A program made the translations under genes and the position numbers. Shown here one piece after another: positions 17,833 through 26,586 of a DNA stretch of 64,000 nt (positions within the stretch are counted from its first letter, which is position 1; every line of letters starts with the position of its first letter). This DNA is from Paenibacillus sp. JJ-100 (lineage in GTDB: Bacteria; Bacillota; Bacilli; Paenibacillales; Paenibacillaceae), in the NCBI RefSeq assembly GCF_948329825.1, contig NZ_CAOJCM010000002.1, forward strand, positions 434,001 to 498,000, written 5' to 3'. Below the pieces are notes generated by a model, which saw only the letters and a program-made list of their open reading frames with translations, was not told where the DNA came from and searched no databases.

Positions 17833-18054
17833 CTACTCTGATTCAATCTCACCATGCTTGGTGATCAGCTTAGCTTTTCCACGGATTTTGATAGCCGAGG
17901 TATGTGTCGTAAACTGGGCAATCATCACTTCGCCCTTGTCAAGCTTCTCGGTATGGTGAAAACGTGTGTCCTGTCCACGGGTTAATCCGATTACCTGAAC
18001 ACCATTTTCTTCTGCTTTGATAACGATATAGTCATTGCCCGTAGAATGATCCAT
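17833..18054 (-). CDS. mtrB: TRAP, trp RNA-binding attenuation protein
   Basis: Tryptophan-activated RNA-binding protein that forms an 11-subunit ring and wraps GAG/UAG repeats in trp leader RNA. At 73 residues it matches B. subtilis MtrB closely: [20 protein letters not shown], then [14 protein letters not shown], then [15 protein letters not shown]. Residues for tryptophan binding (HTS region and GLTRG) and RNA contact (KIRGKA; the KLDKGE loop) are kept. Its RNA target is in this window at 8213-8273. Unlike B. subtilis, folE (mtrA) is not directly upstream; hbs is the next gene. Confidence 0.96.
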   Translation of the reverse strand: MDHSTGNDYIVIKAEENGVQVIGLTRGQDTRFHHTEKLDKGEVMIAQFTTHTSAIKIRGKAKLITKHGEIESE

Positions 18055-18249
18055 CGTGCACGTCCCCTTTTCTAGTTTCCTTAGCGTTAATGATGATTAA
18101 GATTGTTTCATTTGTCAACAATGTACCGATGAGTGTGCTGCAAGAAATAATCGTCACAGGATTACACGAATACAGAAAGACGGGAAAGGTTTCGAAAGAG
18201 AACGAAAACCCTACGCAGCAGTGTCAACCTCTCGTTAGTAGGCAAAAGA

Positions 18250-18276
18250 AAAGGCCGTGAACAAGTCACGGTCTTT
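18250..18276 (-). terminator. Terminator after hbs
   Basis: 11-bp stem (18250-18260 with 18266-18276, one G-U) with loop ACAAG, followed on the minus strand by CTTTTCTTTT. The plus-strand side is also T-rich. It separates hbs from mtrB. Confidence 0.85.
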
Positions 18277-18309
18277 TTGTTTTGTTAACATATGGAATAT
18301 GTAGAAATC

Positions 18310-18582
18310 TTATTTAATTCCGTCTTTGAGAGCTTTACCTGGTTTGAATGCAGGAATTTTGCTCGCAGGAATTTCGATTTCTTCACCTGTTTGCGGATTG
18401 CGTCCTTTACGTGCAGAGCGCTCGCGAACTTCGAAGTTCCCAAAACCAACCAATTGTACTTTGTCTCCGTTTTGAAGAGCCTCAGCGATTGCTTCGAATA
18501 CGGCATCAACCGCTTTCGTTACATCCTTTTTGGACAATTCAGTAGCTTCGGATACATGTGTAATCAAGTCTGATTTGTTCAT
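18310..18582 (-). CDS. hbs: HU-type DNA-binding protein
   Basis: Histone-like protein that bends and compacts DNA as a dimer. The 90-residue start [18 protein letters not shown] is preceded by AGGAGGTG at 9 nt. [21 protein letters not shown] is the flexible DNA-binding arm, containing RNPQTG. The C-terminus [14 protein letters not shown] is complete. An upstream in-frame extension (to 18768) lacks family similarity and crosses a likely terminator, so I reject it. Position between spoIVA and mtrB is the Bacillus one, except that an ABC transporter operon is inserted upstream here. Confidence 0.97.
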   Translation of the reverse strand: MNKSDLITHVSEATELSKKDVTKAVDAVFEAIAEALQNGDKVQLVGFGNFEVRERSARKGRNPQTGEEIEIPASKIPAFKPGKALKDGIK

Positions 18583-18662
18583 TTTGTTTTTCACCTCCTG
18601 AATCAATGTCCTGAATGTTATACTGTGTTTCCGTTTTATAGGGAAATATACGTTCATACACG

Positions 18663-18680
18663 AAAAACGGTGACCGTTTT
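18663..18680 (-). terminator. Probable terminator of the ABC transporter operon
   Basis: Perfect palindrome AAAACGGT/ACCGTTTT around one base, followed by T residues on the minus strand, between the permease stop and hbs. The stem is short (7 bp with a 3-nt loop). An operator for hbs is the alternative reading. Confidence 0.5.
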
Positions 18681-18798
18681 GAGTGATGAACCTCAATCTC
18701 CATCTGCGGTTGACAGTCATTTCCGGCAGAAGTCGCCTGAAACCACGGGGGTTTCTGACGCCGAACAAATTTTATACTAATACAGACAGCCCACAATT

Positions 18799-19785
18799 TC
18801 AAGTGCGGCTACGGTTTAAAACATAAAATGTAACGGCCAAAGCCAGTACAAGTACCCCGCCTTTGACAATATCATGTGTAAAATACTGAACGTTCATCAT
18901 GGTCAAACCATTGACCAATACGCCAATTAGAACCGAACCAATAAAGGTACCGATCACGTTCGGCTTGCCTGCGCCAAAAACGGAGAAACCAACAAACACA
19001 GCGGCCACAGATTCCATTAACAACGGAGAACCAGCATCAATCTGCCCCGATCCTACTTTGGACGCGTAGATGATACCTCCAATAGCCGCAAACACTCCAG
19101 CTGCTACATAAGCAAGCGTACGTACCTTCTTTACTTTGATCCCCGAAAGCCGGGCTGCTTCTTCATTACCGCCTGTAATATACATCTGCCGCCCATATTT
19201 CGTATATGTCAAAAAGATATGAACACCAATAACAGCAATGAGGAGCAGTATAACCGAGATGGGCATACCGAGCCATTTCCCTTGTCCAATCAAAAGAAAC
19301 GTTGCATCCATTTCTCCAGCAGCTTTGCTTCCATCCGGAAACTGCATGTGATTGTAGATGGTGTATCCCTGTGCATACGTTTTATGAATTCCTCCAATGA
19401 TGTACATCGTTGCAAGTGTTGCCAGCAAATCCGGAATTCGAAGTTTAACGATCAGTAATGCGTTCAGTAGGCCAATGACTGCCCCAATGATGAGCGGTAC
19501 AATAATGACGACAGCCAAAGGCTGTTGATACCAGATCATTAATGATGCTGTAACCACAGTTGTAAGCGAGACCGTCGCCCCTACAGAGAGGTCAAAACCA
19601 TCTACAATAAGGGATAGCGTTACACCGATCGCCACAAAGGTTACGATGGAGATTGAACCTAAAATATCCGTCAGATTGCTATAAGTAAAGAAATACGGCA
19701 GCTTAATGCCGAAAAATGCAATAACACCTATAATGACTATAATGGCTCCGTACCGGAACGCAAAATCTAATGATTTGTCCTTCAT
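18799..19785 (-). CDS. ABC transporter permease, ribose/sugar (RbsC) type
   Basis: Membrane subunit of a carbohydrate-type ABC importer. The 328 residues hold about nine hydrophobic segments, with ATVSLTTVVTASL and EEAARLSGIKVKKVRTLAYV as the cytoplasmic EAA-like loop region, as in RbsC/XylH/MglC. The start overlaps the ATPase stop by 4 nt. No catabolic gene is linked, so the substrate cannot be read from context. It is inserted between spoIVA and hbs, adjacent in the Bacillus map apart from small genes, so this transporter is an accessory insertion. Confidence 0.9.
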   Translation of the reverse strand: MKDKSLDFAFRYGAIIVIIGVIAFFGIKLPYFFTYSNLTDILGSISIVTFVAIGVTLSLIVDGFDLSVGATVSLTTVVTASLMIWYQQPLAVVIIVPLIIGAVIGLLNALLIVKLRIPDLLATLATMYIIGGIHKTYAQGYTIYNHMQFPDGSKAAGEMDATFLLIGQGKWLGMPISVILLLIAVIGVHIFLTYTKYGRQMYITGGNEEAARLSGIKVKKVRTLAYVAAGVFAAIGGIIYASKVGSGQIDAGSPLLMESVAAVFVGFSVFGAGKPNVIGTFIGSVLIGVLVNGLTMMNVQYFTHDIVKGGVLVLALAVTFYVLNRSRT

Positions 19786-21299
19786 TCTTCCACCTCTACT
19801 CCACCGCTTGCATAATAAAGCAGCTGTTCTTGGTTCGTCTCGCCGCGCTTAAATTCTTTTACGATAGTCCCTTCACACATGACCGCAATCCGATCTCCGA
19901 TGCCCATACCTTCGTCCAATTCGCAGGTGAAATAAATGACTGCCTTTCCGGCCAGCGCCAATTCATTGATGATCCGAAAAATATCACTTTTCGCTCCGAT
20001 ATCCACGCCCTTTGTTGGTTCGTCAAAGATAAACACATCCGCATCGGTATGCAGCCATTTTCCGATAGCAACCTTTTGCTGATTACCACCGCTCAAATAT
20101 TTCACTTCCTGTTTCACAGACGAGGTTTTTATGCCTAGCTGCTCTACTAGAGAATCGGCGTGCTGACGCTCGCGTTTGCGGTTAATGAACCCGAATGTGC
20201 TCAGCCTGGAAAGTATGGGCAAACTCAGATTACGCTCCACATTCTCATGAATAAGAATGCCTTGTTTGCGTCGTTCCTCTGGTACAGATACAATTCCTAG
20301 AGCCGCGGCATCTGCAGGCTGAGAGAGACATACATTACGTCCAAGAAGCCGAATCTCTCCCGACTCCAGCTGATCTGCACCAATCAACAAGCGTGAGCAT
20401 TCCGTTTTGCCCGCACCTACGAGACCCACCACTGCCAGCACTTCACCACGGCGGACCTCAAGATTCACCCCTCTTACCTTCAACCCTCGCCGGAGCTCTC
20501 GCGCTTCCAGAATCACATCACCTACAGGTACCTCAGTCTTTGGAAATTCCTCTTCAAAAGGTTTGCCCAACATTTGCGTAACCAGATTATTTATCGTTAG
20601 TCCGCTTGTCTCACCTGTAAACACATGACTCCCATCCCTCATGATGGTCACCCGGTCACAATGATTCGTTACTTCAGCAAGGCGATGCGTAATGAAAATG
20701 CAGGCTGCACCACGATCCTTCAGCAGATGTACAATGCGAAAAAAAGCGTCCGTTTCTTCTTGGCTCAGGGGAGCGGTAGGTTCGTCAAAAATAATAACTT
20801 TAGCCTCCTGAATCAGGATACGTGCAAGCAGAATCATCTGTTTCTCTGCCAGTGTCAGCTCAGCTACTTTTCGGTGAATCGATATGTTGTCTGCACCTAA
20901 TTGTTTCAGAGCATCCTTGGCGCGTTGCTGCAATACTTTTGGACTTTTCCACCACCCACCCTGAGATGAAGCCAACTGATCAAGCATAATGTTCTCGGCA
21001 GCCGTCAGCTGCGGCACTAGTGCAGCATCGACTTCCTGATATACGCAGTGTATCCCGCTTGCCTTCGCATCTCTTGGCGAATTGAGATTGAGCTTACGGC
21101 CGTCAAGACGAATTGTACCTTCGTCCAGTCGGTATGCACCCGACAGTATTTTCATCAATGTACTTTTGCCAGCTCCGTTCGCTCCAAGAAGCGCATGAAT
21201 CTCTCCACCCTTGACTGAGAAATGCACATCCTTCAACGCGGCTATACCTGAAAACTTCTTATGAATATGTTCCATTTCCAGAGATATCGGGTCTTTCAT
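19782..21299 (-). CDS. ABC transporter ATP-binding protein, duplicated (RbsA/MglA type)
   Basis: 505 residues with two fused nucleotide-binding domains, typical of monosaccharide importers. Domain 1: Walker A GANGAGKST (about 38-46) and Walker B VIIFDEPTAPLS (about 163-174). Domain 2: P-loop GLVGAGKTE (about 285-293), which lacks the usual S/T after GK-T order seen in active sites, LSGGNQQK signature and Walker B VFIFDEPTKGVD. One weaker site is normal in this family. It follows a terminator placed after the solute-binding gene and overlaps the permease. Confidence 0.93.
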   Translation of the reverse strand: MKDPISLEMEHIHKKFSGIAALKDVHFSVKGGEIHALLGANGAGKSTLMKILSGAYRLDEGTIRLDGRKLNLNSPRDAKASGIHCVYQEVDAALVPQLTAAENIMLDQLASSQGGWWKSPKVLQQRAKDALKQLGADNISIHRKVAELTLAEKQMILLARILIQEAKVIIFDEPTAPLSQEETDAFFRIVHLLKDRGAACIFITHRLAEVTNHCDRVTIMRDGSHVFTGETSGLTINNLVTQMLGKPFEEEFPKTEVPVGDVILEARELRRGLKVRGVNLEVRRGEVLAVVGLVGAGKTECSRLLIGADQLESGEIRLLGRNVCLSQPADAAALGIVSVPEERRKQGILIHENVERNLSLPILSRLSTFGFINRKRERQHADSLVEQLGIKTSSVKQEVKYLSGGNQQKVAIGKWLHTDADVFIFDEPTKGVDIGAKSDIFRIINELALAGKAVIYFTCELDEGMGIGDRIAVMCEGTIVKEFKRGETNQEQLLYYASGGVEVEE

Positions 21300-21338
21300 A
21301 ATGTTGCCTCCAATCAGCTGTATGACCTGTTATCGCCT

Positions 21339-21366
21339 AAAAAAAAGCGCGCCTCGCGGCGCGCTT
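21339..21366 (-). terminator. Intra-operon terminator after the solute-binding gene
   Basis: Very GC-rich stem AGCGCGCC/GGCGCGCT (21346-21353 with 21358-21365), loop TCGC, followed by eight T on the minus strand. Placed between solute-binding protein and ATPase, it should give more binding protein than membrane complex. Confidence 0.9.
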
Positions 21367-21376
21367 CTAACGCTGC

Positions 21377-22474
21377 TTACTTTGCAGTAATTCCGTATTC
21401 GCTCATCCAGTCCTTGATCCCCTGGGTACTTCCTCCCCAGCCTTCTACATACTCAGACAATTCGGAAGTGGAGATTTGTTTGTCAGGTAATGCCTCACGC
21501 TGTACATACACCGGAGTAAGCACGACAGAATCTTCAGTTGGATCTCCATTCAGCTTCTGGTAAGCGTAACGAACTTGTACGCGTCCAATATCGGTAGGAT
21601 CCACTGCGGCGGAAGCAATCCAAGGATTCTTCGGATCTTGAATCATCTGCAAATCTTCATCGCTCATATCAATTCCATATACCTTGATCTCATCACGCCC
21701 AGCTTGCTGAATCGCACGGGCAGCGCCCTTTGCGAATTCATCCCACGCAGTCCATACGGCTGTAATCTCACCTTTTGGATATTGTTTCAGGATAGCTTCC
21801 ATCTTCGCTTGCGTATCCAGCGCCGGGTTTTGAGCTGATCCGAATGAAGCGATTTCTTTAATATCAGGATTCGCTTTCATAAACGCATCATAAGCAATCT
21901 GACGACGTTCCATTGGTGCAAAACCTGCTACCCATACTTTCACGATATTTCCTTTACCGTTGATATCTTTTTTCATCTGTTCGAGTGTCAGCTCGGCCAT
22001 TTTCTGATCGTCTTGGGACAATACAGTAGCCCCTGGCACACTAATCGCTGCATCAAAAACAACGACGGGGATGTTTTGCTCTACTGCTTTTTTTACTCCT
22101 GGCTCCAGAAGTGAATCACCGTGATCCGTCAGAATAACATCAAATTTCTGATTAATGGCACTATCAAGCAACGATACCATTTTGGCTTTGTCATTATCTG
22201 CAACAAAGGTAGTAAGCTCACCACCGAATTTGGCGATTTCCTCTTTTACCCCTTGTACATACTGCTGTGAGAAGGTTCCTGTGTTAAATTCCATAATCAG
22301 CGCAACCCGTTTACCGCTTAGAGGCCCAGTGACCACTTCTGTCTTCGGTGTCTCATCTGCTGATCCTGATGCAGGAGTTGCAGCGGGTTCTTTCTTGATT
22401 CCGCAGGCCGATAACACTAATGTTAATACCAATACTACGCTCAGCCATATCCATTTTGAACTTGTTGTCTTCAT
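21377..22474 (-). CDS. Sugar-type ABC transporter solute-binding lipoprotein
   Basis: Extracellular lipoprotein that captures the substrate. It has 365 residues with signal peptide LVLTLVLSAC and lipobox LSAC (lipidated Cys about 24), then a Pro/Thr/Ala-rich linker and a periplasmic-binding-protein type 1 fold (RALIMEFNTGTF-like start, later VYGIDMSDEDLQMIQ). The start at 22474 has GGGGGAGAACGA upstream. The family (ribose, galactose, autoinducer-2, inositol and others) is broad and the ligand is unknown. A TGTGA-N6-TCACA site lies 26 nt upstream. Confidence 0.9.
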   Translation of the reverse strand: MKTTSSKWIWLSVVLVLTLVLSACGIKKEPAATPASGSADETPKTEVVTGPLSGKRVALIMEFNTGTFSQQYVQGVKEEIAKFGGELTTFVADNDKAKMVSLLDSAINQKFDVILTDHGDSLLEPGVKKAVEQNIPVVVFDAAISVPGATVLSQDDQKMAELTLEQMKKDINGKGNIVKVWVAGFAPMERRQIAYDAFMKANPDIKEIASFGSAQNPALDTQAKMEAILKQYPKGEITAVWTAWDEFAKGAARAIQQAGRDEIKVYGIDMSDEDLQMIQDPKNPWIASAAVDPTDIGRVQVRYAYQKLNGDPTEDSVVLTPVYVQREALPDKQISTSELSEYVEGWGGSTQGIKDWMSEYGITAK

Positions 22475-22499
22475 CTCGTTCTCCCCCTGTTTCACTCGC

Positions 22500-22515
22500 T
22501 GTGACTTCCATCACA
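22500..22515. promoter_or_regulatory. CRP/FNR-family palindrome upstream of the ABC operon
   Basis: Perfect TGTGA-N6-TCACA just downstream of an AT-rich TATATT element and 26 nt before the solute-binding start codon. In Gram-positives this matches FNR/CRP-family operators. Placed downstream of the apparent -10, it would more likely repress than activate. Binding is not shown. Confidence 0.45.
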
Positions 22516-22665
22516 ATATAGTTGAATATTAATATAACGGCTAATCCCTAGTATGTAAATAGGTTTTAATGATTTAAAGCTTAAATTCACTAAGTTTTTT
22601 TCATAAGACAGATCGATCGCTTTTCTATTTCTTTTCAATTCCCCGTAAAAAGCAGAGAAAACAAG

Positions 22666-22695
22666 AAAAAGACCATGAGATGTCTCACGGTCTTT
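22666..22695 (-). terminator. Terminator after spoIVA
   Basis: AAAGACC/GGTCTTT and TGAGA/TCTCA stems with one A-C mismatch, followed by TTTTTC on the minus strand, directly after the spoIVA stop. Confidence 0.85.
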
Positions 22696-22703
22696 GGATT
22701 AAC

Positions 22704-24182
22704 TTAAAGGATTATGGCGATCAATCCGCCTGAACCTTCATTAATAATTCGCCCTAACGTTTCTTGCAGTTTATATCTAGCGTTGTCTGGCATCATGGCG
22801 ATTTTCCCTTGAATACCTTCACGCACTATGGAATGCAGCGAACGGCCAAACATATCTGAATCCCATACCTTGATCGGATCGTTCTCGAAGTCCTGCATGA
22901 GATATCTCACCAGTTCCTCACTCTGCTTCTCGGTACCGATGATCGGTGCAAACTCCGACTCCACATCTACACGAATCATGTGTATCGAAGGAGCTGTCGC
23001 TTTCAGGCGAACCCCGAATTTCGTACCCTGACGGATCAATTCTGGTTCATCCAGAGCCATCTCGGCCAGCGAAGGAGCAGCAATCCCATAGCCCGTCGTT
23101 TTAACCATCTCCAGCGCCTCTGCGAAGCGGTCGTATTCTTTCTTCGCATGAGAGAACTCCTGCATCAGTTGCAACAGGTGATCTTTGCCTCTGATTTCAA
23201 TACCGACAACTTCTACGAGAATCTGGTCATATAGTTCATCCGGTGCATAGAGATCAATCTCCGCCACACCCTGGCCCATATTCATGCCGCTAAGACCAGC
23301 ACGATCAATGAACTCATATTCCATGAACTGTGACACCACTCGATCCACGTCGCGCAGTCTGCGAATATCTTTTACCGTATCCCGCACTGAATTCTCATAG
23401 TTGTTACGAAGCCAGTGTGTATCATTCAGCACCATTACCCAGCTCGGCAGGTTCACATTCACCTCATGTACAGGGAACTCATACAATACTTCGCGAAGCA
23501 CACCTGTGACATCATCTTCTGTCATGGTAGCTGCACTAAGCGTCATTACTGGAATATCGTACTTGGCAGCCAGCTCGCTCCGAAGCTGTAGAGCTTCCTC
23601 ACTACGTGGGCGGGTTGAATTAATGACAAGGACAAATGGTTTACCCACTTCCTTTAATTCAGCAATCACTCGTTCTTCCGATTCCACATAGGAACTACGT
23701 GCAATCTCAGCAATCGTTCCGTCCGTTGTGACCACAACACCGAGTGTGGAATGCTCCTGTATGACTTTACGCGTACCAATCTCGGCTGCTTCCTGGAACG
23801 GAATCGGCTCTTCAAACCAAGGTGTAGAGATCATGCGTGGACCATTCTCATCCTCGTATCCCTTCGCACCTTCCACGGCGTAACCTACACAATCGACCAA
23901 ACGAACATTGACATCCAGCCCTTCAGCTACTTTGATCTGGACTGCATTATTCGGTACAAACTTGGGTTCGGTTGTCATAATCGTTTTACCTGCTGCACTC
24001 TGTGGAAGTTCATCCACTGCACGGGCACGATCTGCTTCACTTGCGATGTTAGGCAGTACGATCGTTTCCATGAATCGTTTAATAAATGTTGATTTTCCCG
24101 TCCGGACTGCGCCGACAACCCCGAGATAGATATCCCCTCCGGTCCGCTCAGCTATGTCCTTAAAAATGTCCACTTTCTCCAA
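22704..24182 (-). CDS. spoIVA: Stage IV sporulation protein A (spore coat ATPase)
   Basis: Forms the ATP-driven basement layer of the spore coat on the forespore surface. At 492 residues it is the normal length. It begins MEKVDIFKDIAERTGGD and has Walker A GAVRTGKST (24-32), a G-domain-like fold with DCVGYAVEGAKG, and the conserved C-terminus GGLIAIIL used for SpoVM/SpoVID interactions. The start is TTG with AGGAGG 8 nt upstream, as in Bacillus. It is expected to be under sigma-E in the mother cell; I could not place a convincing sigma-E promoter. Confidence 0.97.
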   Translation of the reverse strand: MEKVDIFKDIAERTGGDIYLGVVGAVRTGKSTFIKRFMETIVLPNIASEADRARAVDELPQSAAGKTIMTTEPKFVPNNAVQIKVAEGLDVNVRLVDCVGYAVEGAKGYEDENGPRMISTPWFEEPIPFQEAAEIGTRKVIQEHSTLGVVVTTDGTIAEIARSSYVESEERVIAELKEVGKPFVLVINSTRPRSEEALQLRSELAAKYDIPVMTLSAATMTEDDVTGVLREVLYEFPVHEVNVNLPSWVMVLNDTHWLRNNYENSVRDTVKDIRRLRDVDRVVSQFMEYEFIDRAGLSGMNMGQGVAEIDLYAPDELYDQILVEVVGIEIRGKDHLLQLMQEFSHAKKEYDRFAEALEMVKTTGYGIAAPSLAEMALDEPELIRQGTKFGVRLKATAPSIHMIRVDVESEFAPIIGTEKQSEELVRYLMQDFENDPIKVWDSDMFGRSLHSIVREGIQGKIAMMPDNARYKLQETLGRIINEGSGGLIAIIL

Positions 24183-24552
24183 TGAAATCCCCTCCTTAAA
24201 TTACTCCGAAGGAAAAATGCTAAAGAGCATCCGCTTCGTTTTTTCAATCAGAAGACTGAAATCCCTGCAACGGTAGAGCCGCCTTTGTGAGTGCCCGGAA
24301 GTCGTCCGCCGCCGAACGTTGCATTCTGATGAAACCGGCGAGAGCGGCGTTAACTCGTACATGCAATTGGACTAGTATCATCTTATGTATCCGCATGCGG
24401 CAATATGACGTGTTTTTTTGTTTTTTTATCTCATGATGGTGACATTAGAAGCATCCTCCGATCCCGGACTGCGCGTCTTTATTTCAATCTACTTTATGAA
24501 CGTCCGCCGTTGAATATGACATCTTATCTCGCCCTGATTCCTCTTGCCACAT
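24183..24552. other. Intergenic region upstream of spoIVA
   Basis: No gene seen. It contains the spoIVA ribosome site (24190-24196 area), GC-rich stretches and a perfect 10-bp palindrome CCGCATGCGG near 24390-24399. A GATACATA box resembles a sigma-E -10, but its spacing to the nearest ATATT (about 10 nt) is too short. Confidence 0.4.
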
Positions 24553-24556
24553 CACG

Positions 24557-24590
24557 AAAAAAGAGACACTCGCATCATTGCGGCATCTCT
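24557..24590 (-). terminator. Terminator after the lipoprotein gene
   Basis: Stem AGAGATGC.CGCA with TGCGAGTGTCTCT (one bulge, two G-U) followed by TTTTTT on the minus strand, about 80 nt past the stop of the 24668-25456 gene. Confidence 0.75.
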
Positions 24591-24667
24591 ATCGGCACTT
24601 CTATATATGACGGATTAAATTAAGATCGTATGATTACTTTTGTTTTCTGTTGCCTCTCTTTGTTGCT

Positions 24668-25456
24668 TTAGTTTGAGGCTAAATATGCGACAGGTGTGTT
24701 ATTCTCCAGCTTATATGGCACGGATTTCACAGGGACAAAATACGAGTGTGTGAGCAAATGATCACGCAAATCTGAGACATCGCCGGAATCCGCGGCATCG
24801 GAAGAACCATCTTCTTTTTCCAACGCTTGCATAATATCGAATGCATAGTCCACGTATACGGTTCCTTGTGTATCCATCATAAAGGGCAGCTCCTGACCCG
24901 AATAGACACTGTTCAATGTGATCGAAGGAGTTCCTGCTTGCGCTGCTTTATCCATATCCACCGCATGGAATCCCGGATACAGCTCTTCACCCGCAGGTAG
25001 TTCTTGATTATGGTTGGATTTATATTGATTCACCATGCGCTGAACATCATTCACCTTCTGCATCGTCTGGAGATCCATCACTTTCACGGTGGGCTCCACT
25101 TCTTCGTTTTGCACCAAAAAGTAAGCGCTACCACCACTTTCAAAGGCCGTTCCCGGTATGTCATCCAGATATCCATGTTGCTTCAATTTGGGCAAATCTA
25201 TTCTGAATTTCTCATACTTTGGTGTATCCGCATCGGCGTTCAAAATTGGTAAAATCCCCTCGTCCTTCTGAAAAGCATCCATCGCACTCTGAATTCGATT
25301 AACACTTTCCCGATAAGCCGTTTTGGGGTCGGAGTTGCTCTGAGCCGGATACAAGCAACCGCTCGTCAACATCATCAACAGCAGAAGGAAAGACACCTGC
25401 TGTGCTTGCCGCAGGCGAAGTCTTCCTTGCGTTTCTTTTCTCTTTTTAATAAGCAT
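24668..25456 (-). CDS. Lipoprotein of unknown function near spoIVA
   Basis: 262 residues. Positively charged N-terminus, hydrophobic FLLLLMMLTSGC with lipobox LTSGC (Cys about 34), then a soluble domain containing SVNRIQSAMDAFQKDEGILP and a second NDVQRMVNQYKSNHNQELP. These look like two copies of a helix reminiscent of pilin-like/type II secretion repeats. An acidic Asp/Ser linker precedes a conserved-looking C-terminus. The start at 25456 has AAGGAGGG upstream. It follows the ferredoxin by about 60 nt. I do not recognise the family; a sporulation role is only suggested by the neighbour spoIVA. Confidence 0.8.
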   Translation of the reverse strand: MLIKKRKETQGRLRLRQAQQVSFLLLLMMLTSGCLYPAQSNSDPKTAYRESVNRIQSAMDAFQKDEGILPILNADADTPKYEKFRIDLPKLKQHGYLDDIPGTAFESGGSAYFLVQNEEVEPTVKVMDLQTMQKVNDVQRMVNQYKSNHNQELPAGEELYPGFHAVDMDKAAQAGTPSITLNSVYSGQELPFMMDTQGTVYVDYAFDIMQALEKEDGSSDAADSGDVSDLRDHLLTHSYFVPVKSVPYKLENNTPVAYLASN

Positions 25457-25515
25457 TTGCACCCTCCTTGAGAAAATCAAGATGTTAATAGGAGCTATTA
25501 TGAATTTCAACCTAT

Positions 25516-25869
25516 TCATGCAAACCAGTCATCTTCTTGCTGTTGTCTTTCCAGTTGTTTTCGTATGGCTGCTTTCAGTGGGTCTTCCGGAATATGTACC
25601 GATAGTTGTCCGCATACTTTCGCTTGACATGATAGCCTCATTCCTTCCTCCAGCGATTGCCCCAATTTCCGCTTTTCTGCTTCTGTAGGAGGTAGCAGTG
25701 CATGCAGATCATCCTGTCCCACCTTTACTTTACACATCAAACATGCTGCTTTTCCATCACATCGGGTTGGTATTCGAACGCCAACCCGACGCGCTGCTTG
25801 CAGAATGGTTGTGCCTGACTGGACACTGATGGACTTATTCATCGGTAAAAATGTAATAACTTTTTGCAT
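25516..25869 (-). CDS. 2Fe-2S ferredoxin
   Basis: Small electron carrier with a plant-type [2Fe-2S] fold, 117 residues. The ligand pattern is visible: RCDGKAACLMC supplies three cysteines (C-x5-C-x2-C) and LSCQAKV the fourth. The start MQKVITFL is the ATG at 25869, overlapping the stop of the upstream nucleotidyltransferase-like gene by one base (TAATG). A Gln/Arg/Lys-rich C-terminal tail follows the domain. The redox partner is not evident from the neighbourhood. Confidence 0.88.
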   Translation of the reverse strand: MQKVITFLPMNKSISVQSGTTILQAARRVGVRIPTRCDGKAACLMCKVKVGQDDLHALLPPTEAEKRKLGQSLEEGMRLSCQAKVCGQLSVHIPEDPLKAAIRKQLERQQQEDDWFA

Positions 25870-26504
25870 TATCGCGCCTCCCCAGCTTCCCCGGAGCAAG
25901 TAAAACCGACCAGCTCTTCAACTTCTGATCTTAAGCGGGGGGTCCATATATTCTGTTGGATTAATGCATTCATTACTGGTTGATGAACCTCAGGCTCTTC
26001 ACGAATTCGCAATGAGATGGGGACATACCGATCTTTACGTCCACGGAGCAGATTAAATAACAATTCATGCGCAAGTGGCATCAATCGCAACCGATAGGAG
26101 TCAATATGAGTCTCATATGCATTGGGAGCAAGTACATGCTCAATCTGTGTACGATACCAGCTCTCACGCGCCCATACCTCAAAGCCACCAACCAGTTCCA
26201 GTGTGCATGCACCAACTTGGTAATGGCTGAGCAGTGAGGCGTAAGGACCTGTTTTGTCTACCGCTGGCTCGTCCAGTTTTCTTCCAGGAGCACAGTAATG
26301 CAGTGCTTTGGCCGCAGCAATATCTGCGTACACATCGATATCTCGCGGTGCTTGCTGTAATTCTACTCCTTGAAGCATAAGGCCGCAGCTACCTCCTAGC
26401 AGCCAAGTGTGGGGCTGACGATGCCAAGCCTCAACCATTTCTAGCAAAGCCGTATGTAATACTGGGTAACGCATCGCCCACCCCTCTATTTCATGCTGTG
26501 CCAT
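25869..26504 (-). CDS. Nucleotidyltransferase-like protein
   Basis: 211 residues. WLLGGSCGLMLQG (about 34-46) followed by APRDIDVYAD (about 52-61) gives the GGS...DxD core of a minimal nucleotidyltransferase fold, and HELLFNLLRGRKDRYV resembles the later helix of MNT/AbiEii-like proteins. A third acidic residue may lie in LELVGGFEVW. Function is unknown: it could be a stand-alone antitoxin/toxin-type enzyme or a housekeeping NTase. Stop overlaps the ferredoxin start, so the two are translated together. It lies downstream of DUF2768. Confidence 0.65.
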   Translation of the reverse strand: MAQHEIEGWAMRYPVLHTALLEMVEAWHRQPHTWLLGGSCGLMLQGVELQQAPRDIDVYADIAAAKALHYCAPGRKLDEPAVDKTGPYASLLSHYQVGACTLELVGGFEVWARESWYRTQIEHVLAPNAYETHIDSYRLRLMPLAHELLFNLLRGRKDRYVPISLRIREEPEVHQPVMNALIQQNIWTPRLRSEVEELVGFTCSGEAGEAR

Positions 26505-26586
26505 AGATCACACTCCTCCCATCCGTCTTTTCATTGTGTCCGTTCTTATGATGCGCTTATGCGGATGTTCTGTCCTATATGGAAAA

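Noticed and set aside
18583..18768. N-terminal extension of Hbs by 62 residues
   Set aside because: The extension crosses a likely terminator, has no family similarity, and the internal ATG has an excellent ribosome site.
24370..24420. Possible sigma-E promoter for spoIVA
   Set aside because: A GATACATA box exists but the spacing to the nearest ATATT element is about 10 nt, not 14-15.
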